Origin: Oscillospiraceae bacterium
GTDB lineage: Bacteria; Bacillota; Clostridia; Oscillospirales; Ruminococcaceae
Assembly: GCA_017472965.1 (NCBI GenBank)
Contig: JAFUNR010000036.1
Coordinates: 1-64,000, forward strand
Direction of reading: 5' to 3'
DNA length: 64,000 nucleotides
How positions within the stretch are numbered: the first letter of the stretch is position 1; each line of letters opens with the position of its first letter. Positions 16,215 to 25,657 of the stretch are shown here, one piece after another. A program made the position numbers and the translations under genes. The notes beneath the pieces are model-generated. The model saw nothing but the letters and a program-made list of their open reading frames with translations, was not told where the DNA came from and made no database searches.

Positions 16215-19200
16215 TCACTTTCTTGATTTGATGTTCTCAATGGGCAGATAGCGGCGCAGGCCGTACATCGGCAGCAGATACAGCGCGGTGATGATCACGG
16301 CCATCAGCAGGCAAAGCCCCAGATGCAGCCATACCGGGTAGTGCCACAGCAGGTGACCCATCACCTTGCCCGAAAGCAGCGAATACACCTGCGCAAAGAC
16401 CCACAGCACGATATTGGCCGAGATCACTGCCGTGCCGGATACCGCCAGACCGATGTACAGCTGCCGCAGCATCAGCTTGCGGTTGCTCACGCCCAGCGAT
16501 TGCAGAATACCGATGCGGTTGCGCTCCTGCTCAATGTCCGATGCCACTGTGTTGGCAAAGATGATCAGCGCCAGCAGCACGGCGGTCAGCCCCAGCAGGC
16601 AGGTCAGCAGAATGTTGTTGATGGCATCCTGCAGCAGCTTTTCGTTGCTCTCATGGTAGAAATCGATATCCATGTAATTGCTGCGTGCCCACACCAGCAG
16701 CGCGGTGTCGATCGTCTCGCGGGAAAGCCCTTCCGCGCCGTTGATATAAAAATCCGTGCTGCCGCAGGCATCGATCAGTCCGCCAACCTTGATGGCGCGG
16801 ATCTCGCTGTCGGTGCGGGTGCGGATGGCATTGGGCAGCAGCTTGGCCGCCAGATGCGGAGCGCAGACGATGTGATAGCCCTCGCCGCTGCCGCTGGCCG
16901 GCCAGATGCCCTCTTCGGGGAAATAGTAGATGACAGCACCCACACGGGTGGTCAGATTTTTGGTGTTATAGCTGAAGCCGGGCGGGTCGGCGCTCACCAT
17001 CCTTGTCTTTGCGGCAAGCTGAACGGTATCGCCCGCCTGTACGGTCCTGTCCTGTTTGTAGCGCAGCCGGTATTCGGGGTAATAGGTGGTGCGGATGCCC
17101 GCTGCATCCAGTCGTGCCCAGCCCTCGGCGTTTGCCAGTGCCTCGCGGTCGGTCAGGCCTGTTTTCTGGTAAAGAGGCACCAGCAGCAGCACCTCCTCGC
17201 CGCGGTCATAGGCGGCGGTATCCAGTGTGCCCTCGGTGATGGCGGCGGTGTATTTTTGGAAAAGCCCGCTGTCCGAGCTGATGCCATGCAGCGTGACATA
17301 ATAGCCGGTGATATCCTCCACCTCGCCGGTCATGGCGGCGGTCTCCAGCAGTACGCTGCCGGCGGCATCTTCAGCAGCGATGATCGCATCGGTGCTGACA
17401 CGGCTGACCTCAATGCTTTCGCACACACCCAGTGCTTCCAGCCCGGCGAGGTATTCCGCCTGCTGCCGGTCAGACATGGAATAGGGTGCACGCAGCAGGT
17501 ATTCCGGCTTGCCGTTACGCTGCACGGCCTCGCGCCACGGGGTCAGGAACTGCACGCCAAGGAACACGCACAGCACACCGATGAGCATGGTGAATACGCA
17601 CAGTGCCGCGCTGCCCAGTGTGCGGCTGCGGTTGGCGAAAAGGCCGCGCAGTGTCACATGCAGGAAATCCTGCCGTTCCTCTTTTTTGGGCGGCGGCAGC
17701 GGCTTTTTGCGCACGGTGCGGCCGGTCAGCGGGATCCCCACTGCCATGATGCTGGGCACAGCCATGCCGATGGCCAGCGCCAGTGTGCCGGCTGCCAGCG
17801 CCGCAGCGAAAACAGCGGGGGAAAGATGCATGGTGATGCTGCGCTGCTGGATGCGCGCCAGCAGCAGAGTGGTCAGTCTGGCACTGCCCAGACCCAGCAC
17901 AGTGCCCAGCGGCAGCGAGCCCAGCAGGAAATACAGGAACTCCCACACCAGCATCCGGGCGATCTGGCCGTCCTGTGCGCCGATGGATTTCATCAGCACG
18001 ATGCGGCGCAGCCGCTTGCGCATCTGGGAGAAAAAGATCTGGAAAACCGCACACACGGTGGTGACGAACAGAATGATGGTCACCAGCACCAGCATACGAC
18101 TGCTGCCCTCGGCCGAGGGCGGATACGCAAACCGGTTCAGCCGCAGCACGCTGGAATCCGTCTGCTCCTCATAGCCGGTGCTCCACAGATACTGGCTGCT
18201 CACGGGAATTTTGCCGTCAATTTCAAATTCGCCGGCAAAGAACTGATCAACGGGGATATCATACAGCCGGCCGTCGGTCTCAAACCGGATGCAGGCGCCT
18301 GCGGAAAGGGTTTTCTCCTGCAGCTCCTGCGGTGAAACCTCCCACTGGGCGATCACACGCTCGCCGGGATCGGTATCGGCGGGATCCCACAGCAAGGCAT
18401 CTGTCTGATAGCCTTTGATGTTTTTCAGGGCGGTTTGCGCCGGTACAAGCCAGCCGGTCACCGCTGCAGCCTGCTCTTTCTTGATATCCGCAAGCCGGAA
18501 CTGCACGCAGTACTGTACCGTTTCGACTCCGTCGGAGGTCTCCTGCGTGAACCATGTCCGGTAAAGCTGCTCCGGCGCGGCGGTCTGTACATTGTAAACG
18601 GCGGCGGCGCGCTGCCATGCCGCGCGGGCGGCGGTGGGTTCGTGATCGGCGGTCAGCACCAGATGGGCGTATTCCACCGTGTTGAAATCAGGATAGGCCT
18701 CCACCGCTGCCTGCTGGCAGGCGAGCAGGGTATCGTAGTTGGCCTGTGTGATAAAACCGCTGGGCAGGCTGGAGAAGGTGCCGGTGTCCCACCGGTCGGA
18801 GTAGGTCTCCGTCACACCGCAGACGGTGTAGGTGGTGGGGATGATCAGCAGAAGCTGTTCATCCTTAATGCGCACGCGCATATTGCGCTCGCCGTAGCCG
18901 ATCAGATCGGTGATGCCGTTGAGGTAGTGATTCTCCTCCTCGGAAAGATACGGCGTGATATCCAGTGCGAAGCTGTACAGCTCCCAAAAAGCCCCCAGTG
19001 CCGTTTGCAGCTGCTCCTCCGTCATATCGGCGATGCGCAGCTGCTGCCCGTCGGGGTTGGCCTCGTCGGCAAACAGGTGGGCGTAATTGCGGAATTCACC
19101 GCCCTCCCACCAGCGGAAGAACAGGTCGTTCATCTTGCCGTTCATGTTGGGGCGGCCGGTATTTTTGCCCATCATGTCCCTCCAGCTGCCGTCACGGAAG

Positions 19201-19751
19201 GCAGCCAGCAGCGGCTGGTTGGCGGCTTCAATGGCCTGCTGCCGGGCACGTGCCAGCAGACCCTCCTGCGAGAGCACCGCATCCTCGCTGATGGGCAGAT
19301 AGACTTCGCTCACCACGCGGAAGCTGTCGCCAAGGGCAAGCCCCAGCGCGGAAAGCCGGGCATATTCCAGCGCGACCTCGTTTTCTGCTTCGGGCCAGCG
19401 GCCTTCCTTCAGCCTCAGACGGCCCAGCTCCTCCATTTCGGGGGTGTAGGGCGAGAGAAAATAGGTGTTGTCGCCGGAGAAATAATCCAGACCGTACACG
19501 CTGACCAGCGGCTGGATGGCGGCGGTCTGCGCCGTGGCGGCATATTCCTCGGCCTGCTGCAGGGAACCGGTTTCGACCATCACCTGCCACTGGCCGTAGG
19601 TGGAAATGCGCTGGTCGGAATCTGTTTTCTGCAGCGATGTGATGATGGTGGTGGAGAGTACCAGAAACAAAAACGCCAGAGTGACCACGCTCCATAACAG
19701 CAGCGTGTTGCGCTTTTGTCCCAGCAATCCACGCAGGGCAATTTTTCGCAT
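16215..19751 (-). CDS. large FtsX-like ABC transporter permease
   Basis: 1178 residues. An N-terminal membrane helix ([17 protein letters not shown]) is followed by a very large extracytoplasmic region of about 500 residues. A first FtsX block then has three helices (around residues 560-690: [53 protein letters not shown]). A second helix ([22 protein letters not shown]) and another extracellular domain follow, ending in the C-terminal FtsX block ([25 protein letters not shown] onward). This is a fused double permease like BceB or VexA-like exporters, unusually long because of its outer domains. First gene of a two-gene operon behind an operator-like repeat array. Confidence 0.9.
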   Translation of the reverse strand: MRKIALRGLLGQKRNTLLLWSVVTLAFLFLVLSTTIITSLQKTDSDQRISTYGQWQVMVETGSLQQAEEYAATAQTAAIQPLVSVYGLDYFSGDNTYFLSPYTPEMEELGRLRLKEGRWPEAENEVALEYARLSALGLALGDSFRVVSEVYLPISEDAVLSQEGLLARARQQAIEAANQPLLAAFRDGSWRDMMGKNTGRPNMNGKMNDLFFRWWEGGEFRNYAHLFADEANPDGQQLRIADMTEEQLQTALGAFWELYSFALDITPYLSEEENHYLNGITDLIGYGERNMRVRIKDEQLLLIIPTTYTVCGVTETYSDRWDTGTFSSLPSGFITQANYDTLLACQQAAVEAYPDFNTVEYAHLVLTADHEPTAARAAWQRAAAVYNVQTAAPEQLYRTWFTQETSDGVETVQYCVQFRLADIKKEQAAAVTGWLVPAQTALKNIKGYQTDALLWDPADTDPGERVIAQWEVSPQELQEKTLSAGACIRFETDGRLYDIPVDQFFAGEFEIDGKIPVSSQYLWSTGYEEQTDSSVLRLNRFAYPPSAEGSSRMLVLVTIILFVTTVCAVFQIFFSQMRKRLRRIVLMKSIGAQDGQIARMLVWEFLYFLLGSLPLGTVLGLGSARLTTLLLARIQQRSITMHLSPAVFAAALAAGTLALAIGMAVPSIMAVGIPLTGRTVRKKPLPPPKKEERQDFLHVTLRGLFANRSRTLGSAALCVFTMLIGVLCVFLGVQFLTPWREAVQRNGKPEYLLRAPYSMSDRQQAEYLAGLEALGVCESIEVSRVSTDAIIAAEDAAGSVLLETAAMTGEVEDITGYYVTLHGISSDSGLFQKYTAAITEGTLDTAAYDRGEEVLLLVPLYQKTGLTDREALANAEGWARLDAAGIRTTYYPEYRLRYKQDRTVQAGDTVQLAAKTRMVSADPPGFSYNTKNLTTRVGAVIYYFPEEGIWPASGSGEGYHIVCAPHLAAKLLPNAIRTRTDSEIRAIKVGGLIDACGSTDFYINGAEGLSRETIDTALLVWARSNYMDIDFYHESNEKLLQDAINNILLTCLLGLTAVLLALIIFANTVASDIEQERNRIGILQSLGVSNRKLMLRQLYIGLAVSGTAVISANIVLWVFAQVYSLLSGKVMGHLLWHYPVWLHLGLCLLMAVIITALYLLPMYGLRRYLPIENIKSRK

Positions 19752-19783
19752 GGGTCGGACCTCGCTTTCCTGGGATTGAAAAC

Positions 19784-19812
19784 AGCATAACAGATGTGCG
19801 TACCGTCTGCAA
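19784..19812 (-). promoter_or_regulatory. promoter of the FtsX-type ABC transporter operon
   Basis: Minus strand: -35 TTGCAG (19807-19812) and -10 TATGCT (19784-19789), 17 bp apart, 33 bp before the start at 19751. It lies just downstream of a TTTAAG repeat array. Confidence 0.65.
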
Positions 19813-19837
19813 GGGGCGGCGGCACACTTTCAGAATG

Positions 19838-19890
19838 TCTTAAAAATGATTTAAAAAGGCTTAAATCCGTCTTAAAACAATCTTAAAAAA
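19838..19890 (-). promoter_or_regulatory. five 11-bp TTTAAG-type direct repeats (response-regulator operator)
   Basis: TTAAA cores on the plus strand begin at 19840, 19851, 19861, 19872 and 19883, that is, every 10-11 bp. On the minus strand they read TTTAAGA, TTTAAGA, TTTAAGC, TTAAATC and TTAAGAC. Direct repeats at helical spacing upstream of the -35 are the usual site of OmpR/PhoB-family regulators. No two-component genes are adjacent. Confidence 0.65.
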
Positions 19891-19917
19891 CCGGCTGCCA
19901 CATACAGCGGCAGCCGG
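19885..19917 (-). terminator. terminator-like hairpin upstream of the ABC promoter, downstream of legB
   Basis: A CCGGCTGCC/GGCAGCCGG stem (19891-19899 with 19909-19917), followed on the minus strand by TTTTTT. It ends the legB transcript and overlaps the start of the TTTAAG array. Confidence 0.8.
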
Positions 19918-19938
19918 AGAAAATGCGCTATAAAAGGA

Positions 19939-20922
19939 TCAGACGTTGTAAATGTCGGATTTATAGCCCTCGCGGTTGCTGCGGAACCAGGCGATGGTCT
20001 CGGCCAGACCCTGCTCAAAGGTGAAGGCAGGCTTCCAGTCGGTCATGCTGCGCAGCTTTTCGGCATTGCCCAGCAGGCGGTTGACCTCGCTCTTTTCGGG
20101 GCGCAGGCGCTGTTCCTCGCAGACGATGCGGGCATTGGGGTTGATCTGACGGATCAGTTCGTTGGCCAGATCGCCCACGGAGATCTCCTGCCCGGTGGCG
20201 ATGTTGATCTCCTGTCCCACAGCCTCGGGACAGTCGGCGATGGCCATAAAGCCGGCGGCGGTATCCTTGACATAGTTGAAATCGCGGGTGGGGGTCAGGC
20301 TGCCCAGATGGATCTCCTCATAGCCGTCCAACAGCTGGGTGATAATGGTGGGGATGACGGCGCGGGCGCTCTGACGGGGGCCGTAGGTATTGAACGGACG
20401 CACGATGCTCACCGGCAGATCAAAGCTGCGGTAGAAGCTCTCGGCCAGACGGTCGGCGCCGATCTTGGTGGCAGAGTAGGGGCTCTGACCCTGATACGGG
20501 TGTTTTTCATCGATGGGCACATACAGCGCGGTGCCGTACACCTCGCTGGTGGAGGTGACCAGCAGCCGTTTGGTATCCAGATCGCGGGCGGCCTGCAGCA
20601 CATTCAGGGTACCCTTGATGTTGGTATCCACATAGCTGTCGGGGCTGTGATAGCTGAAGGGGATGGCGATCAGCGCCGCCAGATGGTAGACCACATCCTG
20701 ACCCTTCATGGCCACGCGTACGCCGTTGGGATCGCGGATATCGCCCATGAAGATCTCAATCTCATTGCGGATCTCGGCGGGCAGTGTGTCGATCCAGCCG
20801 CACTTGCCAAAGGAATTGTAATAGCAGAACGCCTTGACGCGCTCGCCCTTGCGTACCAGCTCTTCGGTGAGGTGGCTGCCGATAAAACCGTCAGCGCCGG
20901 TGACCAAAACAGTGTTCGCCAT
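19939..20922 (-). CDS. legB: GDP/UDP-N-acetylglucosamine 4,6-dehydratase, legionaminic pathway
   Basis: 327 residues; extended SDR fold. TGADGFIGSH near residues 8-17 binds NAD(P), and the catalytic STSEVYG and YSATK motifs are present. The segments ALIAIPFSYHSPDSYVDTN and FNTYGPRQSARAVIPTIITQ are, from memory, closely like LegB of Campylobacter jejuni, which dehydrates GDP-GlcNAc at C4/C6. The ATG at 20922 follows CAGGAG; open frame further upstream is non-coding. It is transcribed divergently from the rest of the nonulosonic operon from a shared 236-bp region. A PtmE-like enzyme in that operon suggests the GDP- rather than UDP-sugar route. Confidence 0.9.
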   Translation of the reverse strand: MANTVLVTGADGFIGSHLTEELVRKGERVKAFCYYNSFGKCGWIDTLPAEIRNEIEIFMGDIRDPNGVRVAMKGQDVVYHLAALIAIPFSYHSPDSYVDTNIKGTLNVLQAARDLDTKRLLVTSTSEVYGTALYVPIDEKHPYQGQSPYSATKIGADRLAESFYRSFDLPVSIVRPFNTYGPRQSARAVIPTIITQLLDGYEEIHLGSLTPTRDFNYVKDTAAGFMAIADCPEAVGQEINIATGQEISVGDLANELIRQINPNARIVCEEQRLRPEKSEVNRLLGNAEKLRSMTDWKPAFTFEQGLAETIAWFRSNREGYKSDIYNV

Positions 20923-20991
20923 ATTATTACTCCTGTCTGTAAAAGGGCGTGCCGGAAAGCACAAAATCCCTCTTTTTATTATGATACTAAC

Positions 20992-21020
20992 ATTATAAAC
21001 CATTTTCTTACAAACTGCAA
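20992..21020 (-). promoter_or_regulatory. promoter of legB
   Basis: Minus strand: TTGCAG (21015-21020) and TATAAT (20992-20997) with 17-bp spacing, 70 bp before the ATG. Confidence 0.75.
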
Positions 21021-21072
21021 TCTCAAATGTCCGGAAAATACAAAAACATTTTATAAAAAACCGGACAAACAC

Positions 21073-21101
21073 TTGATATTTCTCAATAAATGGCGTATCC
21101 T
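21073..21101 (+). promoter_or_regulatory. promoter of the nonulosonic acid operon
   Basis: TTGATA (21073-21078) and TATCCT (21096-21101) with 17-bp spacing, 57 bp before the start at 21159. Confidence 0.6.
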
Positions 21102-21158
21102 TAAGAGTGGGAAAATCTGCGCCTGTTTTCAAAAACAAAAAACAAGGAGAAACGCATT

Positions 21159-22277
21159 ATGAAATACTGCAAACGCTGCACCATGCCCGATACCCGTCCC
21201 GGCATCACCTTCAATGAGGAGGGCGTCTGCTCTGCCTGCACCCACTACGACCAGCGTGCCAATGTGGATTGGGATGCCCGCTGGAAGGAATTCGAGGCTC
21301 TGTGCGATAAATACCGCGGCTGCAATGGCCCCGGCAACTACGATTGCGCCGTCGCTGTTTCCGGCGGCAAGGACAGCCATTTTCAGGTGTACATCCTCAA
21401 GGAAGTTATGCACATGAACCCCATTCTGTTCAGTGCTGAGGATAATTTCCCCATGACCGAGGCAGGTAAGCACAACCTGAAGAATATCAGCGAAGAATTC
21501 GGCTGCACCATCATCTCCTGCAAGCCCAACATTAAGGCGCAGAAGATCCTGATGCGCAATTTCTTCGAGAAATACGGCAAGCCCACCTGGTATGTGGACC
21601 GCCTGATCTACACCTTCCCCCTGCACATGGCGCTCAAGTTCAATACCATGCTGCTGTGCTATGGTGAGAATGTCAGCTTTGAGTACGGCGGAAACTCCGA
21701 CGAGGAGACCTACTCTGCCCGCGGCCAGATCGAAAACGGCGTGGCAGTGGGCTTCTCTGATGAAGAGCTGCTCAGCTATGGCGTGCAGCCGGCGGATCTT
21801 GCTCTGACCCGTGCCCCCAGCAAGGAGGATATTGCCCGGCTGGATCCCTTCTATATGTCCTACTTCCTGCCCTGGAACAGCTACAAAAACTATATGCTGG
21901 CCAAGAGCCGCGGCTTCCATGATCTGACCCATGAGTGGGACCGTACCCATCACGCCGAGAATTTTGACCAGATCGACAGCCCTGCTTATCTGGTGCACAG
22001 CTGGCTGAAATATCCCAAGTTCGGTCATGCCGCCGCCACCGATTACACCGCCCGTTACATTCGTTACGGCATGATGACCCGCGAGGAAGCCATTCCCATC
22101 ATCAAAGAGCGCGATGGCAATCTGGATCCCCGCAGCGTGCGTGATTTCTGCAATTTCGTCGGCTATACCGAAAGCGAGTTCTGGGCGGTCATTGATAAGT
22201 TCTATAACCGCGATCTGTTCTATAAGGATGAGTTTGGCCGCTGGATGCTGAAGGAGCCCATCTGGGAGCAGAAATAA
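21159..22277 (+). CDS. N-acetyl sugar amidotransferase (PseA/PtmG/WbpG family)
   Basis: 372 residues. An N-terminal Cys-rich knuckle (CKRCTMPDTRPG...CSACTHYD) precedes the ATP-pyrophosphatase P-loop AVSGGKDSHFQ at about residues 66-76. Family members use ammonia from a glutaminase to turn a sugar N-acetyl group into an acetamidino group. They do this on pseudaminic or legionaminic acid (PseA, PtmG) or on lipopolysaccharide sugars (WbpG). No dedicated HisH-like glutaminase gene lies in the window. First gene of the plus-strand operon; AAGGAG precedes the ATG. In this context an acetamidino-legionaminic acid product is likely but not proven. Confidence 0.85.
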   Translation: MKYCKRCTMPDTRPGITFNEEGVCSACTHYDQRANVDWDARWKEFEALCDKYRGCNGPGNYDCAVAVSGGKDSHFQVYILKEVMHMNPILFSAEDNFPMTEAGKHNLKNISEEFGCTIISCKPNIKAQKILMRNFFEKYGKPTWYVDRLIYTFPLHMALKFNTMLLCYGENVSFEYGGNSDEETYSARGQIENGVAVGFSDEELLSYGVQPADLALTRAPSKEDIARLDPFYMSYFLPWNSYKNYMLAKSRGFHDLTHEWDRTHHAENFDQIDSPAYLVHSWLKYPKFGHAAATDYTARYIRYGMMTREEAIPIIKERDGNLDPRSVRDFCNFVGYTESEFWAVIDKFYNRDLFYKDEFGRWMLKEPIWEQK

Positions 22278-22357
22278 GCCGCTGCAGGAAAAGTGCAGGC
22301 TTTGCAAACAAGGGCGCAGCACTTTTGCGCCATTACATAACAGGAAAGGCTGATTTT

Positions 22358-23533
22358 ATGGATCAGGTAAAATTCATCCCGCTGTCCGTCCCCAATTTCG
22401 GCGGCCGGGAAAAGGAATATGTCAACGATGCCGTCGTTAGCGAGTGGGTCTCCACCGGCGGCAGCAAGGTGCCCGCCTTTGAAAAGGCCATTGCCGATTT
22501 TGTGGGCATGCCCACCGCCGTCGCCTGTAATAGCGGCACCAGCGGCCTGCATCTGGCTATGCTGACTGCCGGCGTGAAGCCGGGGGATCTGGTGCTCGCG
22601 CCCACGCTCACCTTTATTGCGGCGGTCAATCCCATTCGTTACTGCTTCGCCGATCCCGTGTTCATCGGCTGTGATGACAGTCTGGGCATGGATCCCGCCG
22701 CCGTGCGCGCCTTCTGCGAGAACGATTGCGAGCTGCGGGGGGATACGCTGTACCACAAGGCGACCGGCCGTCGTGTCAGCGCCATGAGCATCGTGCATGT
22801 GTTCGGCAATCTGGCGGATATGGAGGCGCTGATGCCCATTGCCCGTCAGTATCACATCGCTGTGGTGGAGGATGCCACCGAGGCTCTGGGCAGCTATTAC
22901 ACCGAGGGTGTTTACGCCGGTAAATTTGCCGGTACCATCGGCGATGTGGGTGTGTACAGCTTCAATGGCAACAAGATCATGACCACCGGCAGCGGCGGCA
23001 TGGTCGTCACCAATCACCCCGAGTGGGCCGCCCATATGAAGCACCTGTCCACCCAGGCCAAATCCAGTCCTGACAGCTATACCCATGACGAGGTGGGCTA
23101 CAACTACCGCCTGACCAATCTGCAGGCAGCGCTGGGTCTTGCCCAGATCGAGCAGCTGGAAGGATTCATCTCCCACAAAAAGAAGATGTACGATTTCTAT
23201 TTCGAGCGTCTGAACGGTAAAAACGGCCTGCGTATGCTGGGCTGGCGGCCGGGCACCCGCCCCAACCGCTGGTTCTTCAGTGTGGATATGAAGGATTCTG
23301 CCGTCAGCCGTGACGAGCTGATCCGCATTCTGGCGGAAAACAAGATCCAGAGCCGTTCCATCTGGGATCTGATCCACGAGCAGAAGCCGTATCACGGCAG
23401 CTTGACCGTCGGCATTGAAAAAGCGGTGGATTATCAGAACCGTATCGTCAACATTCCCTGCTCCACCAGCCTGAGCGAGGAAGATGCCGCCCGTGTGGTG
23501 GAGGTCATTCTCAATGCGGTGCAGCCCCGATAA
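22358..23533 (+). CDS. legC: DegT/DnrJ/EryC1/StrS aminotransferase, LegC-like
   Basis: 391 residues. PLP enzyme of the sugar aminotransferase family; the Schiff-base Lys is in SFNGNKIMTTG (Lys206). Family landmarks ACNSGTSGLHLAM and EDATEALGSYY are clear. It would transaminate the 4-keto-6-deoxy sugar made by LegB. The ATG at 22358 follows AGGAAAGG; the upstream in-frame start lacks a ribosome site. It lies between the amidotransferase and the CBS-nucleotidyltransferase genes. PseC-like specificity is less likely because no PseB- or PseG-type partner is seen. Confidence 0.88.
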   Translation: MDQVKFIPLSVPNFGGREKEYVNDAVVSEWVSTGGSKVPAFEKAIADFVGMPTAVACNSGTSGLHLAMLTAGVKPGDLVLAPTLTFIAAVNPIRYCFADPVFIGCDDSLGMDPAAVRAFCENDCELRGDTLYHKATGRRVSAMSIVHVFGNLADMEALMPIARQYHIAVVEDATEALGSYYTEGVYAGKFAGTIGDVGVYSFNGNKIMTTGSGGMVVTNHPEWAAHMKHLSTQAKSSPDSYTHDEVGYNYRLTNLQAALGLAQIEQLEGFISHKKKMYDFYFERLNGKNGLRMLGWRPGTRPNRWFFSVDMKDSAVSRDELIRILAENKIQSRSIWDLIHEQKPYHGSLTVGIEKAVDYQNRIVNIPCSTSLSEEDAARVVEVILNAVQPR

Positions 23534-23566
23534 GCGGCATTTCATAATAAAAAGGAGGAAGTCGTT

Positions 23567-24619
23567 GTGAAATTCACGGACTTTCTGGTTTCTCCCGGTG
23601 AGAGTGTCATGCAGGCCATGCGCCGTCTGGATGCGGATGGCCGGGGTCTGATTCTGTATGTCACCGACGAAGGCGGCCGTCTGATAGGTGTTGTCACCAA
23701 CGGCGATATCCGCCGCTTTATTCTGGCGGGCGGCAGTCTGGAAGCCCCGGTGCTTTCTGCCGCCAATACCCATCCCTACACCCTGCATCAAAGCCGCCGG
23801 TGGGAGGCACAGGATTTTCTGCGCCGCCATGCCATTGATGCCGTACCTCTGCTGGATGATGCCGGCGTCGTGGTGGATGCCGTCATTGCCGAGCACCTGA
23901 CCAGCGAGGACTGTGACCAGATCGGCCTGCCGGTGGTGATGATGGCCGGCGGTCTGGGTACGCGGTTGTACCCCTATACCAAAATTCTGCCCAAGCCCCT
24001 GATTCCCATCGGCGAGAAGCCCATTGCCGAGCACATCATGGATAATTTCCACCGGTTCGGCTGCAATGATTTCTGCATGGTGGTCAATTATCGCAAAAAT
24101 ATGATCAAGAGTTATTTTGCCGATCTGGATAAGGGGTATACCGTCAGCTATCAGGATGAGGACAAGCCCCTTGGTACCGGCGGCGGTCTGGCCTTTTTGA
24201 AAGGCCGGCTGGGCGGCACTTTCATTCTGACCAACTGCGATATTCTGGTCAAGGCCAATTATGCCGATATTTATGAGTATCACAAGACCCACGGCAACAA
24301 GATCACCATGGTGTGTGCGTTCCAGCATACCACCATTCCCTACGGCGTGGTGGAGCTTGCTGCGGACGGCCGCATTGCGCGGCTGACCGAAAAGCCCCAG
24401 ATGAGCTATCTGACCAACACCGGTGTCTACCTTGTGGAACCGGAGGTGGTGGAGGCCATGGAGGACGGCGTTGCCATCGGTTTCCCGGAGGTCATCGAAC
24501 AGTGGCGTGCCAGAGATAACAGCTATGTGGGCGTGTATCCGGTGAACGAGAGCTGCTGGATGGATATGGGCCAGCTGGAAACACTGGACGATATGCGCCG
24601 CCGCATGGAAAATTCTTGA
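23567..24619 (+). CDS. ptmE: CBS-domain nucleotidyltransferase, PtmE-like (GDP-GlcN synthesis)
   Basis: 350 residues. The first 120 contain a CBS pair (DADGRGLILYVTDEGGRLIGVVTNGDIRR, then a degenerate second copy ending VIAEHL). Residues from about 124 form a nucleotidyltransferase with MAGGLGTRLYPYT and KPLIPIGEKPI. C. jejuni PtmE has the same CBS-NTP_transferase layout and makes GDP-glucosamine from GlcN-1-phosphate, feeding LegB. The GTG at 23567 follows AAAGGAGG. Placement between legC and legI supports the role. Other CBS-nucleotidyltransferases make GDP-heptose or CDP-sugars, so nucleotide specificity is inference. Confidence 0.8.
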   Translation: MKFTDFLVSPGESVMQAMRRLDADGRGLILYVTDEGGRLIGVVTNGDIRRFILAGGSLEAPVLSAANTHPYTLHQSRRWEAQDFLRRHAIDAVPLLDDAGVVVDAVIAEHLTSEDCDQIGLPVVMMAGGLGTRLYPYTKILPKPLIPIGEKPIAEHIMDNFHRFGCNDFCMVVNYRKNMIKSYFADLDKGYTVSYQDEDKPLGTGGGLAFLKGRLGGTFILTNCDILVKANYADIYEYHKTHGNKITMVCAFQHTTIPYGVVELAADGRIARLTEKPQMSYLTNTGVYLVEPEVVEAMEDGVAIGFPEVIEQWRARDNSYVGVYPVNESCWMDMGQLETLDDMRRRMENS

Positions 24620-24636
24620 GAAAAAGGGGAGCGACT

Positions 24637-25650
24637 ATGCGAACTCTCATCATTGCCGAAGCCGGCGTCAACCACAACGGCAGCCTGGAGCTTGCCAAAA
24701 AAATGGCGCTGGTGGCCAAAGAGGCCGGCGCGGATATTGTCAAATACCAGACCTGCGTGCCCGAGCTGGTGGTCAGCAAATTTGCCGAAAAGGCGGAGTA
24801 CCAGAAGGAACAGACCGGCGCACAGGAGAGTCAGCTGGATATGATCCGCCGCATCCATTTTGATTTTGCCGGCCATACCGAGCTGAAGGCCTACTGTGAA
24901 TCCATCGGCATCCGGTATCTTTCCACCGCCTTTGATCTGCCCAGTGCGGATTTCCTCAATGCGATGGATCTGCCCTTTTACAAGATTCCTTCCGGAGAGA
25001 TCACCAACCTACCGTATCTGGAGCGCACCGCTGCCACCGGCAAGCCGCTGATCGTCTCCACCGGCATGTGCGAAAATGCCGAGATCGGCGAAGCGCTGCA
25101 GGCTCTGCGTGCAGCCGGTGCAAAGGATATCACCCTGCTGCACTGCAACACCGATTATCCCACTCCATTTTCCGATGCCAATCTGCTCGCCATGAAGGAG
25201 TTGGAGCAGTTTGGCTGTCCGGTGGGTTATTCCGATCACACCCCCGGTATCGAGGCCTCTGTAGCCGCCGTTGCGCTGGGTGCCACCGTGATCGAAAAGC
25301 ATTTTACGCTGGATAAAAACATGGAGGGTCCCGACCACAAGGCCAGTCTGGACCCCGAAGAGCTGAAGGCTCTGTGCACCGCCATCCGCCGGGTGGAGCA
25401 GGCGCTGGGCAGCGGCAAAAAGCATGTCACTGCCAGCGAGGCCCGCAACCGCCCCGTCGCCCGCAAGAGCATCGTGGCGGCGCGCCCCATCGCAAAGGGC
25501 GAGGTTTACACCGCGGATAACCTGATCGTCAAGCGCCCCGGCACCGGCATCTCACCCATGCGCTGGTACGATGTGCTGGGCAAAATCGCCCCCCGCGATT
25601 TCGCCGAGGATGAGTGCATCGAGGCCGATATCCCCGCGCAGGAGGGCTGA
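24637..25650 (+). CDS. legI: legionaminic/nonulosonic acid synthase (NeuB family)
   Basis: 337 residues. The NeuB barrel starts with IAEAGVNHNGSLELAKK; VKYQTC, STAFDLPSADFL, KIPSGEITN and SDHTPGIEASVAAVALGA are typical, and EKHFTLDKNMEGPDHKASL ends the barrel. A C-terminal SAF (antifreeze-like) domain begins near SIVAARPIAKGE. It condenses phosphoenolpyruvate with the six-carbon diamino or amino sugar to make the nine-carbon acid. The ATG at 24637 is preceded by AAGGGGAG. LegI versus NeuB or PseI cannot be settled by eye, but LegB/LegC/LegG partners favour LegI. Confidence 0.88.
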   Translation: MRTLIIAEAGVNHNGSLELAKKMALVAKEAGADIVKYQTCVPELVVSKFAEKAEYQKEQTGAQESQLDMIRRIHFDFAGHTELKAYCESIGIRYLSTAFDLPSADFLNAMDLPFYKIPSGEITNLPYLERTAATGKPLIVSTGMCENAEIGEALQALRAAGAKDITLLHCNTDYPTPFSDANLLAMKELEQFGCPVGYSDHTPGIEASVAAVALGATVIEKHFTLDKNMEGPDHKASLDPEELKALCTAIRRVEQALGSGKKHVTASEARNRPVARKSIVAARPIAKGEVYTADNLIVKRPGTGISPMRWYDVLGKIAPRDFAEDECIEADIPAQEG

Positions 25651-25657
25651 TGCTGTG

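Noticed and set aside
16323..18335. A 670-codon plus-strand frame, His/Gln-rich
   Set aside because: It lies entirely antisense to the FtsX-like permease; its composition is that of a reverse-complement frame, with no ribosome site.
19885..19917. Riboswitch upstream of the ABC transporter
   Set aside because: The hairpin lies upstream of the promoter and works as the legB terminator; no conserved aptamer core was recognised.
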